From contig DEUM01000069.1 of NCBI GenBank assembly GCA_002362575.1, positions 2,517 to 21,776 on the forward strand: DNA of 19,260 nt, given 5' to 3'. Shown here piece after piece: positions 6,634 through 13,906 of this stretch; position 1 is the first letter of the stretch, and the number at the start of each line of letters is the position of its first letter. The position numbers and the translations under genes are program-made. Source of the stretch: Lachnoclostridium sp. UBA3262. GTDB taxonomy: Bacteria > Bacillota > Clostridia > Lachnospirales > Lachnospiraceae. Under the pieces are notes generated by a model that saw only the letters and a program-made list of their open reading frames with translations, ran no database searches and was not told where the DNA came from.

Positions 6634-7941
6634 TTGCGACAGAATGGGCTGGAAAAACGAAAGAGGAACAGCAGTCTGAAAGAACAGGTAAAAGCATGGA
6701 ATATCTTCCTTAAATCTTTCGGCGATCTTTTGCCGGGAGGTATTGGTCTGTATGAGATATCGGATCAGGTACGCCCATTATATTTAAGTTCGGGAGTCAT
6801 ACAGATGGCGTATGGATTTGGGGAGGAATTTTACAAAAAGGCAAAAGAAAATGTGAAGGCAGTAATGCCGGAAAAGGATTATGATAAATTACATGGAGAA
6901 TTAAAGGAAGCGATAGAGCATGGAAAGGTAATGGACTGTACTCTGCGGTACCGGATGACGCCAAAGAAGAAAGGCTGGGCGTGGGTACGGGGAAAGATAA
7001 TTACAAAAAATAGGAAAAAGAGTCTTTTTATTGCCTTGATTTTAGATGTAACGAAACAGAAAGAGATAGAGAATGAACTTCAGGTACAAAATGAGAGGTA
7101 TCGAATACTGGAGGAAACATCGGATGAAATTTTATTCGAAATCCGGGTAGATAAAGATATAATGACATATTCATATAAAGAGATGAATGGCAGCCTGATT
7201 CGGCGCAGAGTATCTCATTATTCAAGGTCATTATTGGAGAGCCCGCTCGTGCATCCAGATTATATGGAAGTATTCCGCCGCCATCTAGAGCTGGCACAGA
7301 GCCAGAGAATGGAGGGACAGCTCGAATATCTGAGTAAAATTTCGGGGCATGGTTATGAGTGGCACCGGGTTTGTTATAATAGTATTGCAGATGAGAGTGG
7401 CAATGTGACGCGGGTTATCGGGCGGATAAAGAATGTTCACGATGAAGTTCTGCGGCGGCAGACAGAGAAAGATGAATTTACATTTGGCATGCACAGCGAG
7501 AGCGGGGTGCAGCAGAGAATTCGCAGCGGACTGGAAAATGCGGAGCTGGACGACACCCATTCACTGGCAATCGTTGCAATTAATCATTTCAAAAAGCGAA
7601 ATAAGCAAAACGGAGTGGCGTGGGGAGATGCAGCTATGCGCAGGCTGCTCGGTATCATGCAGCAGCTTATCGGCGGACAGGGGATTTTTGGACGCCTGCC
7701 GGATGGAGAGGTGCTTGTATATTTCAAAAACATTTCAGAAAATAAACTGGATGAAATCATGGAAAACATTATTGTTGAAATAGAGAAAGCAGATAATGAA
7801 GTGGCGGACCTGAACCTGACGTGCAGCATTGGGGCTGTCATGATGGCGGGAGTCGCTGATTATGCTTCTTTCTATCAGGGGGCAGAAGAAGCATTACATA
7901 TTGCAAAGATAACAAAAGATGAGAGGTATATCAGGGTGTAA
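6634..7941 (+). CDS. PAS-PAS protein with degenerate GGDEF domain
   Basis: About 435 residues with a TTG start. GGAGG at 6621-6625 is 8 nt before TTG 6634; the GTG at 6625 overlaps that site, so it is a poor start. Residues ~20-140 look like a PAS fold ending in the PAC-like LILDVTKQKEIENEL, followed by a second PAS (~150-275, YEWHRVCYNSIADESGNVTRVIGRIKNVHDE). The last ~160 residues have the length and secondary-structure pattern of a GGDEF domain (CSIGAVMMAGVADYASFYQGAEEALHIAK), but the catalytic loop reads LPDGE (355-359) instead of GGDEF, and no N-terminal DPLTGLxNR motif is seen. It is therefore probably not a cyclase; it may bind GTP/c-di-GMP or be purely a scaffold. No membrane segment is seen, so it is cytoplasmic. 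The PBP gene follows after 17 nt, suggesting a linked role. Confidence 0.78.
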   Translation: MRQNGLEKRKRNSSLKEQVKAWNIFLKSFGDLLPGGIGLYEISDQVRPLYLSSGVIQMAYGFGEEFYKKAKENVKAVMPEKDYDKLHGELKEAIEHGKVMDCTLRYRMTPKKKGWAWVRGKIITKNRKKSLFIALILDVTKQKEIENELQVQNERYRILEETSDEILFEIRVDKDIMTYSYKEMNGSLIRRRVSHYSRSLLESPLVHPDYMEVFRRHLELAQSQRMEGQLEYLSKISGHGYEWHRVCYNSIADESGNVTRVIGRIKNVHDEVLRRQTEKDEFTFGMHSESGVQQRIRSGLENAELDDTHSLAIVAINHFKKRNKQNGVAWGDAAMRRLLGIMQQLIGGQGIFGRLPDGEVLVYFKNISENKLDEIMENIIVEIEKADNEVADLNLTCSIGAVMMAGVADYASFYQGAEEALHIAKITKDERYIRV

Positions 7942-7958
7942 AAAAATGGGAGGTTCAT

Positions 7959-10259
7959 ATGGCAAAGAATAAGACAAAAAAAGTTAAAAAGCAAAAAAAG
8001 CATAGAAAGTTCTGGCTTGTCTTTAAGCTGGTAATTTTATTTCTATTGCTGACCATACTGATTGGCGGGCTGGTATTTTATTTCAAATACGGTAAGCAGA
8101 TTTTCGCTATGCAGGATGAAGCAAAGGCATTGGTACAGGCGTCCTCGGCAGAGACATTCCGTACTTCGGAAACGTCAATCGCTTATAACAATAAGGGGAA
8201 GCAGATAGCCGTCTTACGAGGGGATAAAGACGCATATTACCTTCCTCTTGACTCCATGCCACAATACGCAAAGGATGTATTTATTGTGACGGAGGATAAG
8301 AAATTTTATAGCCATAACGGTATTGACGCCGGAGGTATTCTGCGGGCGGCTTTGGTGCTGATACAGAATAACGGGGAGAAGACACAGGGAGCGTCTACGA
8401 TTACCCAGCAGTTAGCGCGGGGTGTATTCTTAAGTACAGAAAAAACTTATGAGAGAAAGATAAAGGAAATCTTTTTGGCAATGGAACTGGAAAAGAAATA
8501 TACGAAAGCCCAAATATTAGAATTCTATCTGAATACGATTTATTTTGCGAATGGGTATTACGGACTGGAGGCTGCTTCACAAGGGTATTTCAGCAAGGGC
8601 TGTCAGGAATTATCACTTGGTCAGATCTGCTTTCTGTGTGCAATTCCAAATAACCCAACGCTGTATGATCCGGAAAAGAAGTATGATAACACGGTAAAAA
8701 GAAAGAACCGTATTCTGGACCAGATGTTAAATGACGGCGTTATCAATCAGGTAGAGTATGATGAGGCATACAATGAGAAAATAAAGCTGAAAATTAAGGA
8801 AGTAAAAAAGAGAGATTACATTCAGACCTTTATTACTTATAGTGCCACAAGAGCTCTTATGAAAGTAAATGGGTTTGAATTTAGAAACCAGTTTGACAGT
8901 GATAAAGAACAAAAGGCCTATGATGAGGAATATGACGAGGCGTATGCAGAAGCCCAGAAGATGCTGTTAAATAATGGTTACCGCATTTATACTTCCATTG
9001 ATTTAGGCAAGCAGAAAAAATTGCAGAACGCAATTGACAAAAACCTTTCCTCCTTCAAAGAGAAGGGAACGAACGGCACCTACAAAATGCAGGGCGCGGC
9101 GGTTTGCCTTGATAATAAGAACGGGCGTGTGGTAGCAATCGTAGGCGGACGCAGTCAGAAAACAGAGGGATATTCCCTAAACCGTGCATATCAGTCGTTC
9201 CGGCAGCCGGGAAGTTCCATAAAACCGTTGATTGTGTATACACCTTCGCTGGAGAGGGGAAGTACGGCAAATACGACAATCAATGACCATAAGTTTAAAG
9301 ATGGCCCTTCGAATTCGGGAGGAAGCTATTATGGATATGTCTCCCTCCGGTTTGCTGTCGAAAAATCACTGAACACCGTGGCATGGCAGTTGTTTGAGAA
9401 ACTGACGCCGGAGGTGGGATTAGATTATCTGCTGCAGATGAATTTCTCGCGTATTGTCAAGTCAGATTATTATCTGCCGGCTTCTCTGGGTGGACTGACA
9501 TATGGAGCAAGCCCATTAGAGATGGCATCTGCCTATGAAACGCTGTTCAACGACGGGAAGTATCGCGAACCGACCTGCGTTGTGAAAATTTTGGATGCAG
9601 ACGGCAATGTTATAGTGGAAGATGATGTAAATGAAAAGTACATTTATAATGCCGATGCGGCACATTCCATGGTAGATATCCTTCAGGGGGTAATTCAGCG
9701 TGGAACAGCAGCCGGACTCGGTCTGGATAATGGTATGCCAAGTGCCGGAAAGACAGGAACTACAAATGATAAAAAGGATGGCTGGTTCTGTGGTTTTACG
9801 CCGTATTATACGACGGCAGTATGGATAGGATATGACTCGCCACAGACGGTCAATGATTTATATGGTTCTACTTATCCGGGACGTACATGGCATATGTATA
9901 TGAATGATATTCACAAGAATTTAGAAGTGAAGAAATTTGACTTTGGCAAAAAATCTTCCGGTTCGTCCGGCAAGAGTCAAAACCACTATAAAAGCAACCC
10001 ATCCGGCGGCAGCGGCGGCAGTAACAAAAAGGACATCGACAAAGATCCGGATGATGATGAACCGGGTGTAGATGAAGATGATGACGACGATGAAGTAAAG
10101 GCAACAAAGAAACCAACAGTAACAAAGAAACCGCCGTCAAAGACGCCGACTGTGACGAAACCGCCTGTAACACCGCCACCGGCAACGAAAGAGCCTCAGC
10201 CGGATGACGAAAACGATGAACCGGGCGGGGATGAAGGAGAAGAAAAAGAGGAGGAGTAG
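7959..10259 (+). CDS. Class A penicillin-binding protein (transglycosylase/transpeptidase)
   Basis: A 766-residue bifunctional peptidoglycan synthase. The start ATG 7959 follows GGGAGG. A very basic cytoplasmic tail leads into a single TM (~19-42). The GT51 domain carries E112-DKKFYSHNGID (catalytic Glu112), GASTITQQLARG and RKIKEI. The transpeptidase domain has S419-SIK422 (nucleophile Ser419), S470-L-N472 and K598-T-G-T601, so both activities look intact. The protein acts outside the membrane, polymerising lipid II and cross-linking stem peptides. After ~660 comes a ~105-residue low-complexity tail: Gly/Ser-rich, then an Asp/Glu block, a Lys-Pro-Thr repeat region and a final acidic stretch. 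It probably shares the promoter at 6556. Its TAG lies inside the palindrome shared with the convergent prs gene. Confidence 0.95.
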   Translation: MAKNKTKKVKKQKKHRKFWLVFKLVILFLLLTILIGGLVFYFKYGKQIFAMQDEAKALVQASSAETFRTSETSIAYNNKGKQIAVLRGDKDAYYLPLDSMPQYAKDVFIVTEDKKFYSHNGIDAGGILRAALVLIQNNGEKTQGASTITQQLARGVFLSTEKTYERKIKEIFLAMELEKKYTKAQILEFYLNTIYFANGYYGLEAASQGYFSKGCQELSLGQICFLCAIPNNPTLYDPEKKYDNTVKRKNRILDQMLNDGVINQVEYDEAYNEKIKLKIKEVKKRDYIQTFITYSATRALMKVNGFEFRNQFDSDKEQKAYDEEYDEAYAEAQKMLLNNGYRIYTSIDLGKQKKLQNAIDKNLSSFKEKGTNGTYKMQGAAVCLDNKNGRVVAIVGGRSQKTEGYSLNRAYQSFRQPGSSIKPLIVYTPSLERGSTANTTINDHKFKDGPSNSGGSYYGYVSLRFAVEKSLNTVAWQLFEKLTPEVGLDYLLQMNFSRIVKSDYYLPASLGGLTYGASPLEMASAYETLFNDGKYREPTCVVKILDADGNVIVEDDVNEKYIYNADAAHSMVDILQGVIQRGTAAGLGLDNGMPSAGKTGTTNDKKDGWFCGFTPYYTTAVWIGYDSPQTVNDLYGSTYPGRTWHMYMNDIHKNLEVKKFDFGKKSSGSSGKSQNHYKSNPSGGSGGSNKKDIDKDPDDDEPGVDEDDDDDEVKATKKPTVTKKPPSKTPTVTKPPVTPPPATKEPQPDDENDEPGGDEGEEKEEE

Positions 10260-10274
10260 TCATTGACTACTCCT
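10252..10274. terminator. Bidirectional terminator containing both stop codons
   Basis: A 10-bp perfect stem (10252-10261 with 10265-10274) surrounds a 3-nt loop. The plus-strand TAG of the PBP gene (10257-10259) is in the left arm and the minus-strand TAG of prs (10267-10269) is in the right arm. On the minus strand the stem is soon followed by a CCTCTTTTTC tract; on the plus strand TTTTT comes 9 nt later, so termination is likely stronger for prs. Confidence 0.65.
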
Positions 10275-11430
10275 GATGGTACTTTTTCAAAATCCGCTCA
10301 ATCCGTTCAGTCGGATTCAGATATTCGGCAATGGATGCGTCATGGTTGAGCGTATCAATAAGAAGGGCAATGTATTTGCTCATATCTACATTAATGTAAT
10401 AATCGCGCTGTAGAAGTTCCTCAGACTGGTATACCAGATTTGTTGTCATAAGTCGGTATATCAGTCCTTTTTCGTGGGCTTCATCGAATTTTTTAAGTCC
10501 ATTTGTGAAAAGCCCGAATGTGGAAGCAACGAAAATACGGTTTGCCTTTCTGCGTTTTAGCTCGGTAGCGACATCCAGAATACTTTCCCCGGAAGAAATC
10601 ATGTCGTCGATAATTACGACGTCTTTTCCCTCAACGTCCGCGCCGAGAAATTCATGCGCAATAATTGGGTTACGTCCCTCGATAACCTTTGTATAGTCCC
10701 TTCTTTTATAGAAAGTACCTACGTCAACTCCGGCTACGTTGGCAAAATATATAGCCCGTCCCATAGCGCCTTCATCCGGACTGATAATCATCATATTGCG
10801 GGCGTTCATTTTAATATCTGGAACATTTTGCAGTAACGCTTTGATAAACTGATAGGTAGGCTGAACCGTTTCAAAACTTTTTAATGGAATTGCATTTTGT
10901 ACACGGGGATCGTGTGCATCAAAGGTTATGATGTTTTCTACACCCATATTTGTTAATTCCTGAAGTGCCAGTGCGCAGTCCAGAGATTCGCGCGAGCTGC
11001 GCTTATGCTGTCTGCTCTCATAGAGGAAAGGCATGATAACGGTAATTCGTCTTGCTTTTCCGCTGATAGCAGCAATCACGCGTTTCAAATCCTGATAGTG
11101 GTCATCCGGTGACATATGGTTGATTTGTCCGCATACTTTGTATGACAGGCTGTGGTTGCAGACATCCACGAGCAGATACACGTCTTTCCCCCGCACGGAT
11201 TCATTCAGAATTCCTTTTGCCTCACCAGAACCAAAGCGCGGACATACCGCGTCAATGATATAGGAGTCCTTTTTATAGTTAGTAAAATGTATGGAAGAGT
11301 CAGGATTACTTTCGTTTCTCCATCGTGCAATATAAGAATCTACCTTTTTTCCAATCAGCTTACTGCTTTCCAATGGTATAATTCCCAAATCTCCATAAGG
11401 GACTGTCTGTGATAAATCTTTCTGGCTCAT
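10267..11430 (-). CDS. prs: Ribose-phosphate pyrophosphokinase, long divergent form
   Basis: The protein has 387 residues. The ATG at 11430 has AAAGGAG 5 nt upstream; the ATG at 11445 contains that site and is rejected. Prs makes PRPP from ribose 5-phosphate and ATP for nucleotide, His and Trp synthesis. The PRPP-binding loop VVIIDDMISSGES (271-283) is textbook. The pyrophosphate/ATP region reads MPFLYESRQHKR (133-144), where common Prs has a PYYGYARQDRK-like sequence, and FDAHDPRVQNA (170-180) replaces the usual DLHAxQIQGFF-like motif. At 387 residues it is ~70 longer than the usual ~315-residue enzyme, with extra N-terminal sequence. This suggests a distinct Clostridia-type lineage, possibly with altered ADP regulation. 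It is last in a dnaD-dnaC-prs run, 47 nt after dnaC, and no separate promoter was recognised. Confidence 0.9.
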   Translation of the reverse strand: MSQKDLSQTVPYGDLGIIPLESSKLIGKKVDSYIARWRNESNPDSSIHFTNYKKDSYIIDAVCPRFGSGEAKGILNESVRGKDVYLLVDVCNHSLSYKVCGQINHMSPDDHYQDLKRVIAAISGKARRITVIMPFLYESRQHKRSSRESLDCALALQELTNMGVENIITFDAHDPRVQNAIPLKSFETVQPTYQFIKALLQNVPDIKMNARNMMIISPDEGAMGRAIYFANVAGVDVGTFYKRRDYTKVIEGRNPIIAHEFLGADVEGKDVVIIDDMISSGESILDVATELKRRKANRIFVASTFGLFTNGLKKFDEAHEKGLIYRLMTTNLVYQSEELLQRDYYINVDMSKYIALLIDTLNHDASIAEYLNPTERIERILKKYHQE

Positions 11431-11477
11431 TATAGCTCCTTTCAAAATTAGGGTGTTTTTTCACCTGATGTATGTAG

Positions 11478-12470
11478 TTAGTGCTGCATAATTGCTTTTT
11501 TTAAACGGATATCATCCCCTGTAATTTTTAGCAGGATATAATTGCTTGTAATGCGGGAAAAAATTCTCTCGCTGTACTGCTCCCGTAAATCATCAAAGGA
11601 GAAATTCGTAGATATAATGGTGGACCGGTTATTATTTAACCTCGTATCAATGCAGTGGTATAACTGCGAGGAGGTAAAGCTGTTGTTTAACTCGGTTCCC
11701 AAATCATCAATGATAAGCAAATCACTGTCCAGAATGTAGGAAACAGTGGCATTTTTTTCAATCTGTGATAAATCCCTGTCAAATTTGTACGATTCTAAAA
11801 TATCAAAAAGTTTCAGAGACGTCAAGTAGACAACGGTATGCGAACAATCTAACAGTTCCTTTGCAATGCAGTTCGTCAAAAAGGTTTTTCCGACTCCGGT
11901 ATTTCCATATAAAAGTAAATTTTCGCATGTATTGTCAAAATTTTTTATGAAATTTTTTACTGTAACGAGAATATTTCTCATGTTATCTCTCGGAGTCTGC
12001 CCAGTTGCTTCCTCTGTGTAATCGTCAGGATAGAAATCCAAATGAAAATGGGAAAAATTCTCCCGCTCCAGCACTTCCTGAAGATTTGACTGGGAGTATA
12101 GAAAGTTTACAATTTCCTTTTCAAAGCAATGGCATTTCCTACCGTTAATATACCCCGTATCTTTACAGTCCGGACAATCGTAGACAGGTTTTAGATAATC
12201 GGCAGGAAAGCCATGCGTGGTAAGAAGCTGTTCTTTTTCTTGCGTAATAGCGTTGATTTTCTCTTGCAGGTTTTCTGTCTGCTTGCCATGGGTAAGAGAG
12301 GCTTTCGCATGGGAAAGGGACATCTGACGTATATTTTCATCCAAATCACGAATAGCCGGAATCGCCGAAAGTACTTCCTGATATCTTTCTTCGGAAATAT
12401 GCTTTGTCTTTAACTGTTTGTCATAATATTTTGACATGAGCTGTTCGTATTGGCTGTTAGTAAGTATCAT
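11478..12470 (-). CDS. Helicase-loader-like AAA+ ATPase (DnaC/DnaI type)
   Basis: The protein has 330 residues. The N-terminal part is helical (residues 1-90). A zinc-finger-like cluster follows: C99-P-D-C102 and C113-H-C115, as in B. subtilis DnaI. The AAA+ domain has Walker A GNTGVGKT (189-196), Walker B LLIIDDLG (251-258), a sensor-like STN (287-289) and candidate arginine fingers at R302/R306. The family loads the replicative helicase DnaB/DnaC onto DNA at the origin. IstB of IS21 shares the ATPase fold, but there is no IS21 transposase here and the zinc region plus the DnaD neighbour favour a replication role. It starts 5 nt after the dnaD-like gene, so the two are almost certainly cotranscribed. 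The protein is cytoplasmic. Confidence 0.88.
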   Translation of the reverse strand: MILTNSQYEQLMSKYYDKQLKTKHISEERYQEVLSAIPAIRDLDENIRQMSLSHAKASLTHGKQTENLQEKINAITQEKEQLLTTHGFPADYLKPVYDCPDCKDTGYINGRKCHCFEKEIVNFLYSQSNLQEVLERENFSHFHLDFYPDDYTEEATGQTPRDNMRNILVTVKNFIKNFDNTCENLLLYGNTGVGKTFLTNCIAKELLDCSHTVVYLTSLKLFDILESYKFDRDLSQIEKNATVSYILDSDLLIIDDLGTELNNSFTSSQLYHCIDTRLNNNRSTIISTNFSFDDLREQYSERIFSRITSNYILLKITGDDIRLKKAIMQH

Positions 12471-12475
12471 ATAAA

Positions 12476-13591
12476 TCAGCCCTCCATTTTCTGCCCGCGA
12501 AGCAATTGCTTCTCTAAGCTGTTATATTCACTTTGCGTGTAGATTCGCTGCGGAAAGTTCTGAAACTGGTTTTTTGTGGCCGTATTTTTTTTGCCGGCAT
12601 GTGACGTTCTTTTTTGACGGTTAAAGGACTCGTCACATTTTTTAATATCCTGCAGGGATATTACATTCTTTTCATGCCAGCTCTTCAAAATTCCCGAAAC
12701 GTAATGCAGGCTCGTATCACCAGTCTGCAGGACAGTTCGTTTGCAGGCTTCTTTTATAATAGAATCGGCAAAATGATAAGTTTCCCAGCTGTCAATGATT
12801 TCCCTCTCAGAAGGAGCCAGACTGCGGTTGATTCCGAGTGCTTTTGCGACTAGTGAGTAACGTCCGCTGAAATTATCGGCTTCTTCTCTTGCCTGCTCCG
12901 GAGTTGTGATTCCCTTTTTTGCCCAGTCAATGCCAATGGCTTCGATATAATTAGGTTTTTTCTTCCCTTTGCGGACTGCTACCTCGTATAAGGTAACCAG
13001 AAGCTCGGAGGAGAAGCCAATGTCACACATAAAATAAAGAATTAGCTGCAAATGAGCCAGAGATACCGGAGCTCCCAGCATTTGTTCAACGCGTGAAATA
13101 GTTTTATTTATCTCTACGTCCTTTGACAGTGCCTCTGCCTGAAGTGGTGTATAAGTCCTGCGCTCTGGCACCGGAATTTCCTCTGGCACGGCTGTAGCAG
13201 CAGTTTCTCCGATAGAGGAAACCGTAGAGAACGTTGCGATGGACGGAGCTTCTGCTGCAATAGACGAAGACTCCTCCGTTGTGGCCGGAAAACTGTGGAT
13301 ATCGAGCAGGATAATTTCTGTAATGCCTGTCTCATTTTCCTGCAAAACAAGAAGTCCTTCCTTTTGCCAATACCGGAATGCGCGCAATATATCATTCTCT
13401 GTACACTCCATAAGATCGGCAAGCCGTCCGACAGAAATATCACCAAAATCGGCAGGATGCTGATGTACCATTAAAAGATATAGATAAGTTTTGACAAAGT
13501 TGCCGTTTGCCTTCGGCATGTATGTACGAATAAACAGATTCGATATCTGTGTAAATTCCACTTTAGACTCAGCGGTAATTGTAAAACCCAT
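12476..13591 (-). CDS. DnaD-domain replication initiation protein
   Basis: 371 residues if read from ATG 13591 (MGFTITAE); ATG 13603, four codons earlier, is an alternative that overlaps the AAGAAAGGAA site closely, so the start is uncertain by 12 nt. Extension to 13735 would run through the promoter. An N-terminal winged-helix-like part (~1-100, with ISVGRLADLMECTENDILRAFRYWQKEGLL) precedes an Ala/Ser/Pro/Glu-rich linker (~103-148). Two DnaD/DnaB-C-like domains follow (~155-228 and ~245-313), each ending in a helix with an aromatic/Gly-rich motif (YIEAIGIDWAKKGI; YVSGILKSWHEKNV). A basic tail ends NFPQRIYTQSEYNSLEKQLL. Such proteins remodel origin DNA and, with the downstream loader, deliver helicase. 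The promoter is at 13639-13667 and an array of DnaA-box-like 9-mers lies upstream. Confidence 0.85.
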   Translation of the reverse strand: MGFTITAESKVEFTQISNLFIRTYMPKANGNFVKTYLYLLMVHQHPADFGDISVGRLADLMECTENDILRAFRYWQKEGLLVLQENETGITEIILLDIHSFPATTEESSSIAAEAPSIATFSTVSSIGETAATAVPEEIPVPERRTYTPLQAEALSKDVEINKTISRVEQMLGAPVSLAHLQLILYFMCDIGFSSELLVTLYEVAVRKGKKKPNYIEAIGIDWAKKGITTPEQAREEADNFSGRYSLVAKALGINRSLAPSEREIIDSWETYHFADSIIKEACKRTVLQTGDTSLHYVSGILKSWHEKNVISLQDIKKCDESFNRQKRTSHAGKKNTATKNQFQNFPQRIYTQSEYNSLEKQLLRGQKMEG

Positions 13592-13638
13592 TGATATTAT
13601 CATTTCCTTTCTTACAGGTTTATAATCTTTGCACACAG

Positions 13639-13667
13639 AGTATAACATAAAGCAAAATGAGTTGCAA
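13639..13667 (-). promoter_or_regulatory. Promoter of dnaD-dnaC(-prs) operon
   Basis: On the minus strand: TTGCAA (13667-13662), a 17-bp spacer and TATACT (13644-13639). This gives a leader of about 30-45 nt before the dnaD-like start codon. The nearest DnaA-box-like triplet begins about 38 bp upstream of the -35 box. Confidence 0.7.
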
Positions 13668-13704
13668 ATGGCGAAAAGGGTGTACATTTGCTGTAGAATA
13701 GCTT

Positions 13705-13905
13705 TGTTAATAATGTTGATAATGTGAATAACCAATGTTCACTCAGACTATTTGTGTAGAAAGAAGCTAAATGATTAACAGTTTTACGGGGTTTAAAACG
13801 ATTTCGCAAAAAAAATGAGTTATTCACAAATTTTTCTTGACAAAAAAACATCCACAGCCGATTCATTCGACAGAATGTTGATAAGGCTGTGGATAATGTG
13901 CATAA
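13705..13905. promoter_or_regulatory. Array of DnaA-box-like 9-mers
   Basis: Seven 9-mers of form TTATNNACA occur in 201 bp. Minus-strand sites: TTATTAACA (13705-13713), TTATCAACA (13714-13722) and TTATTCACA (13723-13731), which abut with no gap; TTATCAACA (13876-13884), TTATCCACA (13888-13896) and TTATGCACA (13897-13905), the last two abutting. One plus-strand TTATTCACA sits at 13820-13828. Four of the seven fit the strict TTATNCACA consensus. The stretch is AT-rich and contains no convincing gene. It lies between the murC stop and the dnaD promoter. dnaA, dnaN, rnpA and rpmH are not here, so this is more likely a DnaA-controlled regulatory or titration site than oriC. Confidence 0.7.
13842..13894 (-). 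terminator. Rho-independent terminator of murC
   Basis: On the minus strand, ATCCACAGCC (13894-13885) pairs with GGCTGTGGAT (13859-13850), a 10-bp stem, and a T7 tract (13848-13842) follows after one base. A small inner hairpin CATTC-TGTC-GAATG sits in the loop. The left arm overlaps the DnaA box TTATCCACA at 13888-13896. Confidence 0.8.
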
Positions 13906-13906
13906 T

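Noticed and set aside
6615..6713. Small upstream ORF starting at ATG 6615, overlapping the PAS gene
   Set aside because: About 32 codons, poor ribosome site, no recognisable product; the overlapping PAS gene explains the region.
11478..12470. IstB-type transposition helper of an IS21 element
   Set aside because: No adjacent IS21 transposase or terminal repeats; the zinc-binding N-terminal region and DnaD-like neighbour fit helicase loading better.
13612..13866. 84-codon minus-strand frame upstream of the dnaD-like gene
   Set aside because: It begins inside the murC terminator and crosses the DnaA-box array and the dnaD promoter; no ribosome site.
13604..13906. Chromosomal origin oriC
   Set aside because: DnaA-box-like repeats and AT-rich DNA are present, but the usual neighbours dnaA, dnaN, rpmH and rnpA are absent, and no clear DnaA-trio or unwinding element was recognised; kept only as a DnaA-array finding.
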